Source of the DNA: Methylocystis sp.
GTDB taxonomy: Bacteria; Pseudomonadota; Alphaproteobacteria; Rhizobiales; Beijerinckiaceae
Reading direction: 5' to 3'
Assembly (NCBI GenBank): GCA_021731565.1
Contig: JAKFXD010000133.1
Span: forward strand, 1-37,291
Length of the DNA: 37,291 nucleotides
In this document: positions 9,494 through 20,292 of the stretch, piece after piece
How the letters are laid out: each line of letters starts with the position of its first letter
How positions within the stretch are numbered: position 1 is the first letter of the stretch
The notes under the pieces: generated by a model
Seen by the model: the letters and a program-made list of their open reading frames with translations, nothing else
Told to the model about the DNA's origin: nothing
Database searches by the model: none
Program-made: the position numbers and the translations under genes

Positions 9494-10435
9494 TCAGTTG
9501 GGCGCCGCGCTCCACATCAGGAACAGCGCCGCGTCGCCTGGCAGACCTTCTGGGAAATCGACGATTTGCGCGGCGATGCGGAAGCCGCGAGGGTGCAGTT
9601 CGTTGCGCCAGCGCTGAAAAACGTCGGCCGGTTCGCCGCGCAGAGTCGCCGGCCAGTTGGGATCGGGCGCATTGATCGCGCGGCCGCCGTCCACGCAAAG
9701 CTGCGACGGAAAGCGGATCAGCAGATGTTCGGTGAGTCCGGCCGCCGCGCTGCGCCGCGCCAACTCAAGCATCTCCCGCCATCGAGCTTCCGTCAGCCGC
9801 TGACGAGCGAGTTCGCGGATGCGCTGATCGCGCAGCTCGATCGCCATGCGCCGACGTTCGACGCGCTCCAGTTCGAGTTGGCGCTCATGGGCCGCCACGA
9901 GTTCGCGAAACTCCAAAGCGGTCGCCACGGCGCAGCGGTCGCCGCTTTGCTGCGGAATCGAGATGAGCGGGCGACGCCGATGCGCCTCCAGCGCCATGGC
10001 CGGAAAGCCGCCCTTCATCGCTTCCATGACTTCCTTGCGGAGCAGGAGGCCGATGATCTTATGGCCTTCGACGACAGGGATGCGTTTGAGGCTGTGACTC
10101 TCCATGATCCGCGCAATGTCGGGAATCTTGGCGACGTCGGAAATCGAAATCGCCGGCGTCGTCATCACTTCGCGCAGCGCGCGCCCATTGGCGTGAAACG
10201 CTGGCTTTGGCCTGTCGCGCAGCAGAAACGCCGGAATGGCGCCGAGGTCGGGCAGGGGTTGAACGCGCGGCTCTTCGAGATTGCTGCGCGTGACGATGCC
10301 GATCGGCGTCAGGTCGTCATCGACGACCGGCACGGCGCCGAGGCCGCAGTCGGCAAGAAGCTTCGCGACGTAATCGAGGTCCGCGTCCGCCGTGACAAAG
10401 GGAAAATCGCTGTTCATCAGATCGCGCGCGATCAT
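9494..10435 (-). CDS. CBS-domain-containing protein
   Basis: Two CBS-like repeats: MIARDLMNSDFPFVTADADLDYVAKLLADCGLGAVPVVDDDLTPIGIVTRSNL and VMTTPAISISDVAKIPDIARIMESHSLKRIPVVEGHKIIGLLLRKEVM. Confidence 0.85.
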   Translation of the reverse strand: MIARDLMNSDFPFVTADADLDYVAKLLADCGLGAVPVVDDDLTPIGIVTRSNLEEPRVQPLPDLGAIPAFLLRDRPKPAFHANGRALREVMTTPAISISDVAKIPDIARIMESHSLKRIPVVEGHKIIGLLLRKEVMEAMKGGFPAMALEAHRRRPLISIPQQSGDRCAVATALEFRELVAAHERQLELERVERRRMAIELRDQRIRELARQRLTEARWREMLELARRSAAAGLTEHLLIRFPSQLCVDGGRAINAPDPNWPATLRGEPADVFQRWRNELHPRGFRIAAQIVDFPEGLPGDAALFLMWSAAPN

Positions 10436-10469
10436 GCCGCCGTCTCGCCTCCCGATCCTTTTTTAGCGC

Positions 10470-11285
10470 TCAGCCCGACAATTCAATCGTCACCGGCACA
10501 TGGTCGGACGGCCGGTTCCAGCTGCGCGCGTCGCGCAGCACGTCGAGACGTTTGAGTCCGCCTGCAAGCGCCTCGCTCACCAGAACATGATCGAGCCGGC
10601 GTCCCCGGTTCGACGCCTGCCAATCGGCGGCGCGGTAGCTCCACCAAGTATAAAGCTTTTCCTCCGCCGGCACGAAATGCCGCATCGCGTCGACCCAAGC
10701 GCCGGCGCGGAATACTTCCCCGAGCTTTTCCACCTCGACGGGCGTATGGCTCACGACCTTCAGCAGCGCCTTGTGGCTCCAGACATCATGCTCGAGCGGC
10801 GCGACATTGAGATCGCCGACCAGAACCGCGCGTCCGCGCGAAACGCCATCGGTAACGATCCAGTCGCGCATTTCGTCGAGAAAATCGAGCTTGTGCTGAA
10901 ATTTTGGATTGATGTCGACATCAGGTTCGTCGCCGCCCGCCGGCACATAGAAATTGTGCAGCGCTATCGGGCCGCGTTCGGCTTCGACTTCGACGCAGAT
11001 ATGGCGCGCGTCGCCCTTTTCGCAGAAGTCGCGCTTCTCGACGAAGCGCAAGGGCCGCCTCGATATGACGGCGACGCCGTGATAGCCCTTCTGACCATTG
11101 ATCGCGACATGTTCATAGCCGAGCGCATGCAAATCCTTCATCGGGAATTCGGCGTCCCGGCACTTCGTCTCCTGCAGACAGAGCACGTCGGGCGCTCGGC
11201 TTTTGAGAAACTCCGCGACGAGCGGAAGCCGCAGCCGCACGGAATTGATGTTCCAGGTGGTGATCTTGAGGCTTTTTGATTTCAA
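10470..11285 (-). CDS. xth: Exodeoxyribonuclease III
   Basis: KITTWNINSVRLRLP...LCLQETKC...GDLNVAP...RRLDHVLVS...SDHVPVTIEL. Confidence 0.93.
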   Translation of the reverse strand: MKSKSLKITTWNINSVRLRLPLVAEFLKSRAPDVLCLQETKCRDAEFPMKDLHALGYEHVAINGQKGYHGVAVISRRPLRFVEKRDFCEKGDARHICVEVEAERGPIALHNFYVPAGGDEPDVDINPKFQHKLDFLDEMRDWIVTDGVSRGRAVLVGDLNVAPLEHDVWSHKALLKVVSHTPVEVEKLGEVFRAGAWVDAMRHFVPAEEKLYTWWSYRAADWQASNRGRRLDHVLVSEALAGGLKRLDVLRDARSWNRPSDHVPVTIELSG

Positions 11286-11291
11286 TGAGGA

Positions 11292-12371
11292 TCAGCTCTT
11301 GGTCTTGTCGCCGCGGAAAAGGAAAGGCGCGACGTCGGTGACGCCCGGCTGTTTCTCGGCGATGAACGGCGTCGGGCGGCAGACCGCCATGGCCGAGAGG
11401 CCGACTCGCGCGGTGAGAAGCCCGTTCAACACGCCTTCGCCGAGCTTTGCGGAAACGCGGGCGGCGATCCCGTGGCCGAGCGCCTGCTGGAGCAAGGAAT
11501 CGCCGACCGCCATGCCGCCGGTGATCGCAAGATGCGCGCCGACCGAGCGGGCGAGCTTGAAGAAGCCGAACAGTCCCGGTCGGCCGCCGTAAATCTCCGC
11601 GATGCGGCGCATCAGCACGATCGCCTGTCCGACGACGAACAGAACGTCGATGAGCGCGCGCGGGCTGATTGCGGTCACGACGGAGACGCGCTTGGCGGCG
11701 CCGGCGATCTCGCGCCGCGCCGCTTCGTCGAGCGGCGCGACGAGATTGCGTTCGGCCAGCGTGATCAAATCGCGTCCGTCGATGATCTGCTTGAGATAGT
11801 CCTTGAGCAGCGCGCGCGCCCGGCCGGTGTCCGGGCGATCGTCATAAAGCTTGCAGAGTTCGTCGACCCGCTCGCGCGCGGCCTTGCCGTCGTCGCTCGC
11901 ATGCGCCTCGGCCAGCGCGGCATGCAGCTTGGCGATGCGGTTCTGCCGGCTCATCGTGCGAAACTCGCGCCCGATGAAGATGACCGCGGCGACGACGGCG
12001 ATACCCGCAAGGCTCAATCCCACCGTCCCGAGAATGGCCGAGCGGCGGAACAGGTCTTCGACGAAACTCCAGATCCACACCGTGAGCGCCAGCGAGATCA
12101 GTCCGGAGACCGCCGACAAAAATACGCCGCCCCAGGAGAAGACGTAACGGCGCAGCAGGCCATCCGCCTGCGCCGCTTCGACAGCCGCCTCATCGCCGGT
12201 CATCCCGTCGGCGAGTTCCGCGGCTTCGCGGGCGAAGGCGTCAAATTCGGCCTCGACCACCTCGACCGACCGCCGCCGCGCCTCGTCAGCTTGCGTCGGC
12301 GACCTGGCGGTGACCGTCTGGTCGCCTTCGAGGCGGAAAGCTCGTGGGCGCGGCCTTCGTTGCTGGGTCAT
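11292..12371 (-). CDS. YcjF/TIGR01620 (DUF697) family membrane protein
   Basis: Two central TM segments, GRDLITLAERNLVAPLDEAARREIAGAAKRVSVVTAISPRALIDVLFV. ORF opens at 12395; start MTQQRRPR likely. Confidence 0.8.
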   Translation of the reverse strand: MTQQRRPRPRAFRLEGDQTVTARSPTQADEARRRSVEVVEAEFDAFAREAAELADGMTGDEAAVEAAQADGLLRRYVFSWGGVFLSAVSGLISLALTVWIWSFVEDLFRRSAILGTVGLSLAGIAVVAAVIFIGREFRTMSRQNRIAKLHAALAEAHASDDGKAARERVDELCKLYDDRPDTGRARALLKDYLKQIIDGRDLITLAERNLVAPLDEAARREIAGAAKRVSVVTAISPRALIDVLFVVGQAIVLMRRIAEIYGGRPGLFGFFKLARSVGAHLAITGGMAVGDSLLQQALGHGIAARVSAKLGEGVLNGLLTARVGLSAMAVCRPTPFIAEKQPGVTDVAPFLFRGDKTKS

Positions 12372-12596
12372 GGCGATCCTGGTTTGGCCTTCCATAGCGC
12401 CTCGCGCGGGAAAAGGCGAAGCGCATCTTTCGCTGGAGCGTCGAGGGAGCGATCTGCCTTTTAAAAAGGGCGCCGCGGGGGCGCGACGGCCAGAAATATA
12501 GGCGACGTCGCTGCGAAAAACGCTTGTTGCGGCGCGATTGCGCCTCCTTTAGCATTCCAACGCCTTTCGGTGTCTAGAAGTATCGCGTTTTCGCGC

Positions 12597-13190
12597 ATGA
12601 ACGCCATCATTTACGACCTCCTCGCCCTTGCGGTCGGCTATCTGCTGGGCTCGATTCCTTTCGGTCTGCTGCTGACGCGTCTGGCGGGCACGATCGATCT
12701 TCGCTCAATCGGCTCCGGCAATATCGGCGCGACCAACGTCTTGCGCACCGGTCGAAAGGATTTGGCGGCGGCGACGCTGCTGCTCGACGGTCTCAAGGGA
12801 ACGGCGGCGGCGCTGATTGGCGCGTGGCTTTCGCCGGAAGGCGGTATGATCGCCGGCCTCGCCGCCTTTGTCGGCCATGTCGCGCCGGTCTGGTTGCAAT
12901 TTAAAGGCGGCAAGGGCGTCGCGACCTTTCTTGGCGTGCTGTTCGGGCTCAACTGGCCGACGGCGCTGATATTCTGCGGCGTCTGGCTGTCGACGGCGAC
13001 GCTGACGCGTTATTCCTCGCTTGGCGCGCTGACCGCCAGCGCGGCGGCCCCGCTGGCGCTGTTCGTGTTTGGCCATAGCGGCGAAGCCGTTGTCGTCGCG
13101 ATCATGGCTGCGATCGTCTACTACAGGCACAGGGACAATATCGCCCGTCTGCGCGCCGGCTCCGAAACGCGCATCGGACAAAAGGCGTGA
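12597..13190 (+). CDS. plsY: Glycerol-3-phosphate acyltransferase PlsY
   Basis: [16 protein letters not shown]...[17 protein letters not shown]...[17 protein letters not shown]. Confidence 0.96.
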   Translation: MNAIIYDLLALAVGYLLGSIPFGLLLTRLAGTIDLRSIGSGNIGATNVLRTGRKDLAAATLLLDGLKGTAAALIGAWLSPEGGMIAGLAAFVGHVAPVWLQFKGGKGVATFLGVLFGLNWPTALIFCGVWLSTATLTRYSSLGALTASAAAPLALFVFGHSGEAVVVAIMAAIVYYRHRDNIARLRAGSETRIGQKA

Positions 13191-14458
13191 GCGAGGCTGC
13201 GCCGCCAGGACGGTTGAGCGAGGCGCAGCTCGTCGACTGGCTCAGGCTCATTCGCAGCGAGAATATCGGTCCGCGCACCTTCAGGCAGCTCGTCAATCGT
13301 TTTGGCGGCGCGGGCGCGGCGCTGGACGCGCTGCCGTCGCTCGCGGCGCGCTCCTTACGCGGCCGGACGATCCGCATCGCGACGCGCGAGGAAGCGCTGC
13401 GCGAGATCGAGGCGGCGCACGCGCTCGGCGTGCGCTTCGTCACCACCGTCGATCCCGACTATCCGCCGCTGCTCAAGGAAATCGCCGATGCGCCGCCGCT
13501 GATCGCCCTACGCGGCGCGTCATGGGCCGCGCAGCGCGACGGCGTCGCCATCGTCGGTTCGCGCAACGCTTCGGCGGCGGGTCTCGCCTTCGCCGAACGG
13601 CTCGCGCGCAGTCTCGCGCTCGAGAATTACGTCATCGTCTCCGGTCTTGCGCGCGGCATCGACGCCGTCGCCCATCGCGCCGCGCTCGAAACCGGAACGA
13701 TCGCCGTGCTGGCCGGCGGCCACGCGCGCCCCTATCCAGCCGAACATGCGCGTCTCGTCGAAGAAATCGCCGAGAGGGGATTGATCGTCTCTGAAATGCC
13801 GATCGAATGGGAGCCGCGCGGCCGCGATTTTCCGCGCCGAAATCGGATCATTTCGGGGTTGAGCCGCGGGACGATCGTCGTCGAGGCGGCGCGCCGCTCG
13901 GGGTCATTGATCACCGCGCGCTTCGCCAATGAGCAGGGGCGAGAAGTCTTCGCCGTTCCAGGCTCGCCGCTCGATCCGCGCGCGGAAGGCGTCAATGATC
14001 TCATCCGCCAGGGCGCGACCTTATGCGCCCGGCCAGAGGACGTGATTTCGGTCCTTGCCGAAAACGCCGGCGCGCCGGCGCGCAAGACTCTCTTCGACGA
14101 CGACGCGCTCGAAGGCGAGGAAATCCTGATCGACGAACTGGATCTTTTCTCCACCCCCGACGAGTCGGCGTTCGAGGAGAGGGCCGCGCCGACTCGCTTT
14201 TCGGCGCCCGGCCCGGCGGGGGAATGCGGCGCCGATCCCGAGGCGGGCGTGACGAGCGAGCCGTCGCTGCGACCCGACGCCCATGAAATCGTCGTTGCCC
14301 TGCTGGGGCCCGCGCCTGTCTTGGTCGACGATCTCATCCGCGTCGCCGGTTTGACGGCGCGCGAGGTCCAGGGGGTGCTGGTCGAACTCGATGTCGAGGG
14401 ACGGCTGCTGCGCCATGGGGCCAACCGCGTTTCCCTCGTTTACAATCAAAAGTTGTGA
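13187..14458 (+). CDS. dprA: DNA-processing protein DprA
   Basis: GTG start overlapping the plsY stop (GTGA); [81 protein letters not shown]. Confidence 0.96.
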   Translation: MSEAAPPGRLSEAQLVDWLRLIRSENIGPRTFRQLVNRFGGAGAALDALPSLAARSLRGRTIRIATREEALREIEAAHALGVRFVTTVDPDYPPLLKEIADAPPLIALRGASWAAQRDGVAIVGSRNASAAGLAFAERLARSLALENYVIVSGLARGIDAVAHRAALETGTIAVLAGGHARPYPAEHARLVEEIAERGLIVSEMPIEWEPRGRDFPRRNRIISGLSRGTIVVEAARRSGSLITARFANEQGREVFAVPGSPLDPRAEGVNDLIRQGATLCARPEDVISVLAENAGAPARKTLFDDDALEGEEILIDELDLFSTPDESAFEERAAPTRFSAPGPAGECGADPEAGVTSEPSLRPDAHEIVVALLGPAPVLVDDLIRVAGLTAREVQGVLVELDVEGRLLRHGANRVSLVYNQKL

Positions 14459-14459
14459 T

Positions 14460-14705
14460 CTAGGCGGAGCGATCGATCGAATAGCCGCCAAGCTCACGCG
14501 CCCGCATATCGGCCTCGGCCCGCGCCAGATTCAGGAAATAGCAGAGCATCGGCATGTCGCAGCGATTGGCGAGCTTTGCCATTTCATCAGCCATATCAGC
14601 AATATAAGATGCAATCGAAGCCGCTTCTTCATTGGCTTTCTTGTCCTCCGCAGTCGTTCCGCGGGGCGCCTTGGATTCGCTATTGGTAGAATCCGGCCGG
14701 GACAT
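14460..14705 (-). CDS. Small hypothetical protein (81 aa)
   Basis: ORF with plausible helical composition, convergent with dprA; followed upstream by an AT-richer promoter region. Confidence 0.6.
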   Translation of the reverse strand: MSRPDSTNSESKAPRGTTAEDKKANEEAASIASYIADMADEMAKLANRCDMPMLCYFLNLARAEADMRARELGGYSIDRSA

Positions 14706-14843
14706 GGTGATCGGTCTCCACGGACCACGGGGCGGTTATGAATTAGTTAAGCATCGGACTTTCTTGCATTTTCTTCCACCGCGTCTATCCTATGTCAAGG
14801 ACAAAATTCTATCACAAGTTGTAATTCTGCCGGCGGGGCCAGG

Positions 14844-15314
14844 CTAGAGCCGTTTCAGTCGATCAAGCGCGCCTTGCAGAATATAAGCGGCGGCCATGCG
14901 GTCGACGACTTCCGCGCGCTTGGCGCGGGACGCGTCCTGCGCAATCAATTCGCGGGTCACGGCCGCGGTCGACAGGCGCTCGTCCCAGAAGGCGAAGGGC
15001 AGGGACGCCAGCTTCGACAGATTGCGCATGAAGGCGCGCGTCGCCTGCGCGCGCGGCCCCTCCGTGCCGTCCATATTGAGCGGGAGGCCGACGACGAGCG
15101 CGCAGACCTCAAAATCCTTCGTGCGCTTAAGCAGGTTGGCGGCGTCCTGTGTGAACTTCATGCGCGCGATCGTATCGAGCGGAGAAGCGAGCCGCCGTTC
15201 GACGTCGGAAAGCGCCAGACCGATGGTTTTGGTCCCAAGATCCAGGCCCATCAGCCGGCCTTTCGGCGGCAGAAGCGCCGCTAAATCTTCCAAGGATGTC
15301 GCGCGCATGCTCAC
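14844..15314 (-). CDS. ruvX: YqgF/RuvX family putative Holliday junction resolvase
   Basis: RLMGLDLGTKTIGLALSDVERRLASPLDTI...VVGLPLNMDGTEGPRA...FWDERLSTAAVTRELI. Confidence 0.93.
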   Translation of the reverse strand: MSMRATSLEDLAALLPPKGRLMGLDLGTKTIGLALSDVERRLASPLDTIARMKFTQDAANLLKRTKDFEVCALVVGLPLNMDGTEGPRAQATRAFMRNLSKLASLPFAFWDERLSTAAVTRELIAQDASRAKRAEVVDRMAAAYILQGALDRLKRL

Positions 15315-15460
15315 CGCGCTCCGCTATCATGTCGCGATCGTTCCGCAAACCGGAGGGGTTGAGCGCTCCTCCTTTTTGAGCCCGCGATCGGCCGCCATCA
15401 TTGCGCCGCGATAGACCAGGCGCTATAGCGCCCCGTTGAGACCTTTCTTGCGGAGCTCTA

Positions 15461-15748
15461 ATGTCCGTTGATTCCGCGACCGTCCGCCGGATCGCCCATC
15501 TCTCGCGCATCGCCATCGACGACAGCGAGGTCGAACGGCTGCGCGGCGAACTCAACGCCATTCTCGCTTTCGTCGAAACCTTGAGCGAGGTCGACATCGA
15601 CGGGGTCGAGCCTCTAACCTCCGCCCTGCCGATGCAAATGAAGAAGCGCGCCGACGTGGTGACGGACGGCGGCATCTGCGACGACATTCTCGCCAATGCG
15701 CCGATGCGCGAAGATCATTATTTCGTCGTGCCCAAGGTCGTCGAATAG
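15461..15748 (+). CDS. gatC: Asp-tRNA(Asn)/Glu-tRNA(Gln) amidotransferase subunit C
   Basis: [45 protein letters not shown]...[14 protein letters not shown]-type C-terminus. Confidence 0.95.
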   Translation: MSVDSATVRRIAHLSRIAIDDSEVERLRGELNAILAFVETLSEVDIDGVEPLTSALPMQMKKRADVVTDGGICDDILANAPMREDHYFVVPKVVE

Positions 15749-15800
15749 CGTTTGCGGCGCAGCCGTCGCGCATGCGGCGGCCTCAGAAACAAAGGGACAA

Positions 15801-17291
15801 ATGTCCGATCCCACGCATCTCTCTCTTGCCGAGGCGCGCGACGCGCTCAAATCGAAACGGCTCTCCGCCGTCGAGCTGACGCAGGCGCATATCGATGCGA
15901 TCCAAGAATCGCGCGCGCTCAACTGCTTCATTACGGAGACGCCGGAGCTGGCGCTGTCCCAGGCGCGCGACAGCGACGCGCGCATCGCGCGCGGCGACGC
16001 GCGCCCGCTCGAGGGCCTGCCGCTCGGCATAAAGGATCTTTATTGCTCGAAGGGCGTGCGCACGACGGCGGGGAGTCGCATTCTCGACGAGTTCACGCCC
16101 ACCTATGAATCGACCGTTTCGGCCAATCTGCTGCGCGACGGCGCGGCGACGCTCGGCAAGCTCAATCTCGATGAGTTCGCGATGGGCTCGTCCAATGAGA
16201 CGAGCGCCTTCGGACCCGTGGTTTCGCCGTGGCGGCGCGCCGGCGATCCCGACGCCAGGATTGTTCCGGGCGGTTCGTCGGGCGGCTCCTCGGCGGCGGT
16301 GGCGGCGCATCTTTGTCTCGGCGCCACCGCGACGGACACCGGCGGTTCGATCCGTCAGCCGGCCGCCTTCACGGGGACCGTGGGCGTCAAGCCGACCTAT
16401 GGCCGCTGTTCGCGGTGGGGAATCGTCGCCTTCGCCTCTTCGCTCGATCAGGCGGGTCCGATCGCGCGCAACGTGCGCGACGCCGCGATCATGCTCAGAT
16501 CGATGGCGGGCCATGATCCGAAAGACACGACCAGCGTCGACGCGCCCGTGCCGGACTATGAAGCCGCCGTGGGCGCATCGGTGAGAGGGCGCCGCATCGG
16601 CGTGCCGAAGGAATATCGTATCGACGGCATGTCGGCGGAGATCGCCGCGCTGTGGGACAAGGGCGTCGCCTGGCTGAAGGACGCCGGCGCGGAGATCGTC
16701 GAAATTTCCTTGCCGCATACCCGCTACGCCTTGCCCACGTACTATATTATTGCGCCCGCCGAAGCTTCCTCCAATCTCGCGCGCTACGACGGCGTGCGCT
16801 ATGGCCGACGCGAGCAGGGCCGCGACATTACCGATATGTACGAGAAGACGCGCGCGACCGGCTTTGGCCCGGAAGTGCGGCGGCGCATCATGATCGGCAC
16901 TTATGTTCTGTCGGCCGGCTATTACGACGCTTATTACGTGCGCGCGCAGAAGGTCCGCAGCCTGATCAAGCGCGACTTCGACGACGCCTTCGCCGCGGGC
17001 GTCGACGCCGTCCTGACGCCGGCGACGCCGTCGACCGCCTTCGCGCAAGGCGAGAAGGGCGCGGCCGACCCTGTCGAAATGTATCTCAACGACGTGTTCA
17101 CCGTGACGGTGAACATGGCCGGTCTTCCCGGCGTCGCGGTTCCCGGCGGTCTCGCTGAGAATGGCTTGCCCCTGGGCCTGCAGCTGATCGGCCGGCCCTT
17201 CGACGAAGAGACGCTGTTCTCTCTCGCCGCGGCGATCGAGCAGGCGGCGCCGAAGATCGAATGTCCTCAGCCATGGTGGCGCGAGAACTGA
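15801..17291 (+). CDS. gatA: Asp-tRNA(Asn)/Glu-tRNA(Gln) amidotransferase subunit A
   Basis: Amidase signature [36 protein letters not shown]; start at 15801. Confidence 0.97.
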   Translation: MSDPTHLSLAEARDALKSKRLSAVELTQAHIDAIQESRALNCFITETPELALSQARDSDARIARGDARPLEGLPLGIKDLYCSKGVRTTAGSRILDEFTPTYESTVSANLLRDGAATLGKLNLDEFAMGSSNETSAFGPVVSPWRRAGDPDARIVPGGSSGGSSAAVAAHLCLGATATDTGGSIRQPAAFTGTVGVKPTYGRCSRWGIVAFASSLDQAGPIARNVRDAAIMLRSMAGHDPKDTTSVDAPVPDYEAAVGASVRGRRIGVPKEYRIDGMSAEIAALWDKGVAWLKDAGAEIVEISLPHTRYALPTYYIIAPAEASSNLARYDGVRYGRREQGRDITDMYEKTRATGFGPEVRRRIMIGTYVLSAGYYDAYYVRAQKVRSLIKRDFDDAFAAGVDAVLTPATPSTAFAQGEKGAADPVEMYLNDVFTVTVNMAGLPGVAVPGGLAENGLPLGLQLIGRPFDEETLFSLAAAIEQAAPKIECPQPWWREN

Positions 17292-17293
17292 AG

Positions 17294-17650
17294 ATGACCA
17301 CGCCGCGGGCTCAGAAGGATATTGCGCAAAGCTCCGAGCAGGAGCTGCAGGACGAAATGTCCGACGTCCGCCGTTTGATCGACGAATTGGACGAGGAGCT
17401 GGTCGCGCTTCTCGCCAAGCGCCAAAGACAGATCGAGCGCGCGGCGAAGGTCAAACCCGCCCTTGGGATTCCCGCCAATGTGCCCGAGCGCGTCGATGAA
17501 GTGCTGGGACATGTGCTGGGCGTCGCGCGCCGGGAGGGCCTGTCGGTCGAACTGGCGATGAACCTTTGGCGCGCGCTGATCGACTGGTCGATCCAATATG
17601 AAGAGCGACTGATGGGCGACCGCGCACGAAAGCGCGATCCTGGCGCCTAG
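17294..17650 (+). CDS. Chorismate mutase (AroQ-type)
   Basis: DVRRLIDELDEELVALLAKRQRQIERAAKVK...VPERVDEVLGHVLGVARREGLSVELAMNLWRALIDWSIQYEE. Confidence 0.85.
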   Translation: MTTPRAQKDIAQSSEQELQDEMSDVRRLIDELDEELVALLAKRQRQIERAAKVKPALGIPANVPERVDEVLGHVLGVARREGLSVELAMNLWRALIDWSIQYEERLMGDRARKRDPGA

Positions 17651-17731
17651 AGCGCGTAAAGCGCGCTCTAGGCTTTTGGAATCGATCACGTCATCTGCGT
17701 TCAGGCGAGTCCGCCTGAACGCAGCGTGATC
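17648..17731. repeat. Dispersed palindromic repeat, copy A
   Basis: tagagcgcg-taaa-gcgcgctcta then gatcacg-tcat-ctgcgttcaggcg-agtc-cgcctgaacgcag-cgtgatc (13-bp perfect inner stem, 7-bp outer stem); similar to 25223-25336. Confidence 0.85.
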
Positions 17732-18075
17732 TAGCGCGAATCTAATCTCTTTTCCGGCGGCGGCCCGTCATCCTGATCGCCGACGCGCGTCGTTCTTTTG
17801 ATGCGAACGAAGCCGTTGCGGATCGACCAGCGCAGGCACTTGATCGACCACCGGTGAAAGCGTCGCGACAATCTGTGGGCGCCGGGCGAATGCGGGGCGA
17901 GGATCGCGAGGCCGAGAGGGAACATCCAGACGCCGAAGACCGGAAGCGGCGCGAGAATGGTGCCGCCGAGGATCAGGCCGACGCCGACGGGAATGCTCAC
18001 ATGGCGGGGAGCGTCGCGCATGCGCGCGATCAGTCCTTTCCTGCGATCGTCGTCAGAATTCCTGTTCGTGGCCAT
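17731..18075 (-). CDS. Small hypothetical membrane protein (114 aa)
   Basis: VSIPVGVGLILGGTILAPLPVFGVWMFPLGLAILA; one or two hydrophobic segments. Confidence 0.65.
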   Translation of the reverse strand: MATNRNSDDDRRKGLIARMRDAPRHVSIPVGVGLILGGTILAPLPVFGVWMFPLGLAILAPHSPGAHRLSRRFHRWSIKCLRWSIRNGFVRIKRTTRVGDQDDGPPPEKRLDSR

Positions 18076-18162
18076 ATCGTCGCTTGTCCTTCGCGTGGCG
18101 CCGGCCGTTCCGCTCCCGCCAAGCGTGGTTTATATGGATGACGCAATTTTAGCGAGGCAGAT

Positions 18163-19632
18163 ATGGCGACAGAGGCGGCACCTTCCAAGCTCATCAAGGG
18201 CGCGACCGGCGACTGGGAAGTCGTAATCGGCATGGAAATCCATGCCCAGGTGACGAGCAACGCCAAGCTCTTCTCCGGCGCTTCCGCCGAATATGGCGGC
18301 GCCCCGAACGATCACGTCTCGCTCGTCGACGCGGCGATGCCGGGCATGCTGCCGGTGATCAACGAGGAATGCGTCAAACAGGCGATCCGGACCGGCCTCG
18401 GCCTCGAAGCCAAGATCAACCTGCGCTCGGTCTTCGACCGAAAGAACTATTTCTATCCCGATCTGCCGCAGGGCTATCAGATTTCCCAATTTAAGCACCC
18501 GATCGTCGGCGAGGGCGTCGTCATTGTCGACGTGTCGCCCAGCGAGCGCATTACCGTCGGCGTCGAGCGTCTGCATCTCGAGCAGGACGCCGGCAAGTCG
18601 CTGCATGATTTATCGGCGACGGAAAGCCACGTCGATCTCAACCGCAGCGGCGTGGCGCTGATGGAGATCGTCTCCAAACCGGACTTACGTTCGGCCGAGG
18701 AGGCGCGCGCCTATGTTTCGAAGCTGCGAACGATCTTGCGCTATATCGGCTCCTGCGACGGCAATATGGAGCAGGGCTCGCTGCGCGCCGACGTCAACGT
18801 ATCGGTGCGTCGACCCGGCGCCGCGCTCGGCACGCGCTGCGAAATCAAGAACGTCAACTCGATCCGCTTCATCGGCCAGGCGATCGAGGTCGAGGCGCGC
18901 CGTCAGATCGGCATTCTCGAGGACGGCGGCAAGATCGATCAGGAGACGCGGCTGTTCGATCCCGGCAAGGGCGAGACGCGCTCGATGCGCTCCAAGGAGG
19001 AAGCGCATGATTATCGCTACTTCCCCGATCCCGATCTGCTGCCGCTCGAATTCGATCAGGCCTATGTCGACGCGCTGAAGGGCGAACTGCCGGAACTGCC
19101 CGACGCCAAGCGCGCGCGCTTCATCGCGCAGTATGGTCTACCGCCTTACGACGCCGGCGTGCTGGTGATGGAGCGGGCCGCGGCTGACTATTTCGAGGAG
19201 ACGGCGAAAGGCCGCGACGCCAAGCTCGCGGCCAATTGGGTGATCAACGAGCTGTTCGGCCGCCTGAACAAGGAAGGGCTCGACGTCGCCCGCTCGCCGG
19301 TGTCGTCGCAGGCCTTGGGCGCGATCATCGATCTCATCTCGCAGAACGTCATTTCGGGCAAGATCGCCAAGGATCTTTTCGAGATCGTCTGGACGGAAGG
19401 CGGCGAACCGAAGGAGATCGTCGAGACTCGCGGCATGAAGCAGGTGACCGACACGGGCGCGATTGAAGCCGCCGTCGACGCCGTCATCGCCGCCAATCCC
19501 GACAAGGTCGAGCAGGCGAAGGCGAAGCCGACGATGCTCGGCTGGTTCGTCGGACAGGTGATGAAGCAGACCGGCGGAAAGGCGAATCCGCAGGCGGTGA
19601 ACGATCTCTTGAAGCGCAAATTAGGCGTTTGA
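18163..19632 (+). CDS. gatB: Asp-tRNA(Asn)/Glu-tRNA(Gln) amidotransferase subunit B
   Basis: [24 protein letters not shown]...[12 protein letters not shown]...[12 protein letters not shown]...[15 protein letters not shown]. Confidence 0.97.
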   Translation: MATEAAPSKLIKGATGDWEVVIGMEIHAQVTSNAKLFSGASAEYGGAPNDHVSLVDAAMPGMLPVINEECVKQAIRTGLGLEAKINLRSVFDRKNYFYPDLPQGYQISQFKHPIVGEGVVIVDVSPSERITVGVERLHLEQDAGKSLHDLSATESHVDLNRSGVALMEIVSKPDLRSAEEARAYVSKLRTILRYIGSCDGNMEQGSLRADVNVSVRRPGAALGTRCEIKNVNSIRFIGQAIEVEARRQIGILEDGGKIDQETRLFDPGKGETRSMRSKEEAHDYRYFPDPDLLPLEFDQAYVDALKGELPELPDAKRARFIAQYGLPPYDAGVLVMERAAADYFEETAKGRDAKLAANWVINELFGRLNKEGLDVARSPVSSQALGAIIDLISQNVISGKIAKDLFEIVWTEGGEPKEIVETRGMKQVTDTGAIEAAVDAVIAANPDKVEQAKAKPTMLGWFVGQVMKQTGGKANPQAVNDLLKRKLGV

Positions 19633-20292
19633 CGCGCGCCTTTCGCCGCCAAAAACGAATCAGTTTGCGACACGCGCTGCGCGATTCCTCTCCCGATGGA
19701 GGCGTTGCGCAGCAATTTTTTTTGTTTCCGCCGCGCTAGCCACAATTTTTTTTTTGTCCCGATGCGGCTTCGTTGCGCGTTGCGCAAGCGCGCGCGCCTA
19801 TGGCGGCGTCTGACGCGCTTCGCTTCTCGACGGACGTTGATTTTTCCATCCGCCGAAGAAGCGCGCGACGCAGAATCATCGTGTCTCGACATATTGCCCG
19901 AGGGGCGCTTGCCGTCAGCGTCGCCGACCTGCGGATGTTGGCGGATATAAAAGCAAATCAAATAATTGAACGACAAGCGCGGCGCGCGGCGCAGAATGCG
20001 CGCGCATGTCTTGAAGGCTTTTTTGAGCAGATGTCGCTCACGGATTCGACGCTTGGATCGTCGCAATAAAACGCAAGACGCAAACCTGTTGCGACAGTCT
20101 CGATGAAGCGTTCGCAAAGCAGCTTCGCGATCATTTTGCTTGTCGCGCGACCGCGCTCAACATGCCTCGTCATGCGCAGCGTCGATCACTTCTGCGCGCT
20201 TAGCTCTTGAACGACTGATTAACCGCGATACGCTATTTGCGCGTATTGTCGGTCGAGCATAGTTCCGGCAATTCGGATCAAGGGGACTTATT

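Noticed and set aside
15783-17048. 421-aa minus-strand ORF
   Set aside because: Antisense to gatA; Arg/Gly-rich composition typical of spurious ORFs in GC-rich DNA.
19773-20069. 98-aa plus-strand ORF in the intergenic region
   Set aside because: No recognisable motif or SD; could not be supported.
19188-20117. 309-aa minus-strand ORF covering the gatB 3' end and the dark intergenic region
   Set aside because: Overlaps gatB and the part outside gatB has no protein-like character.
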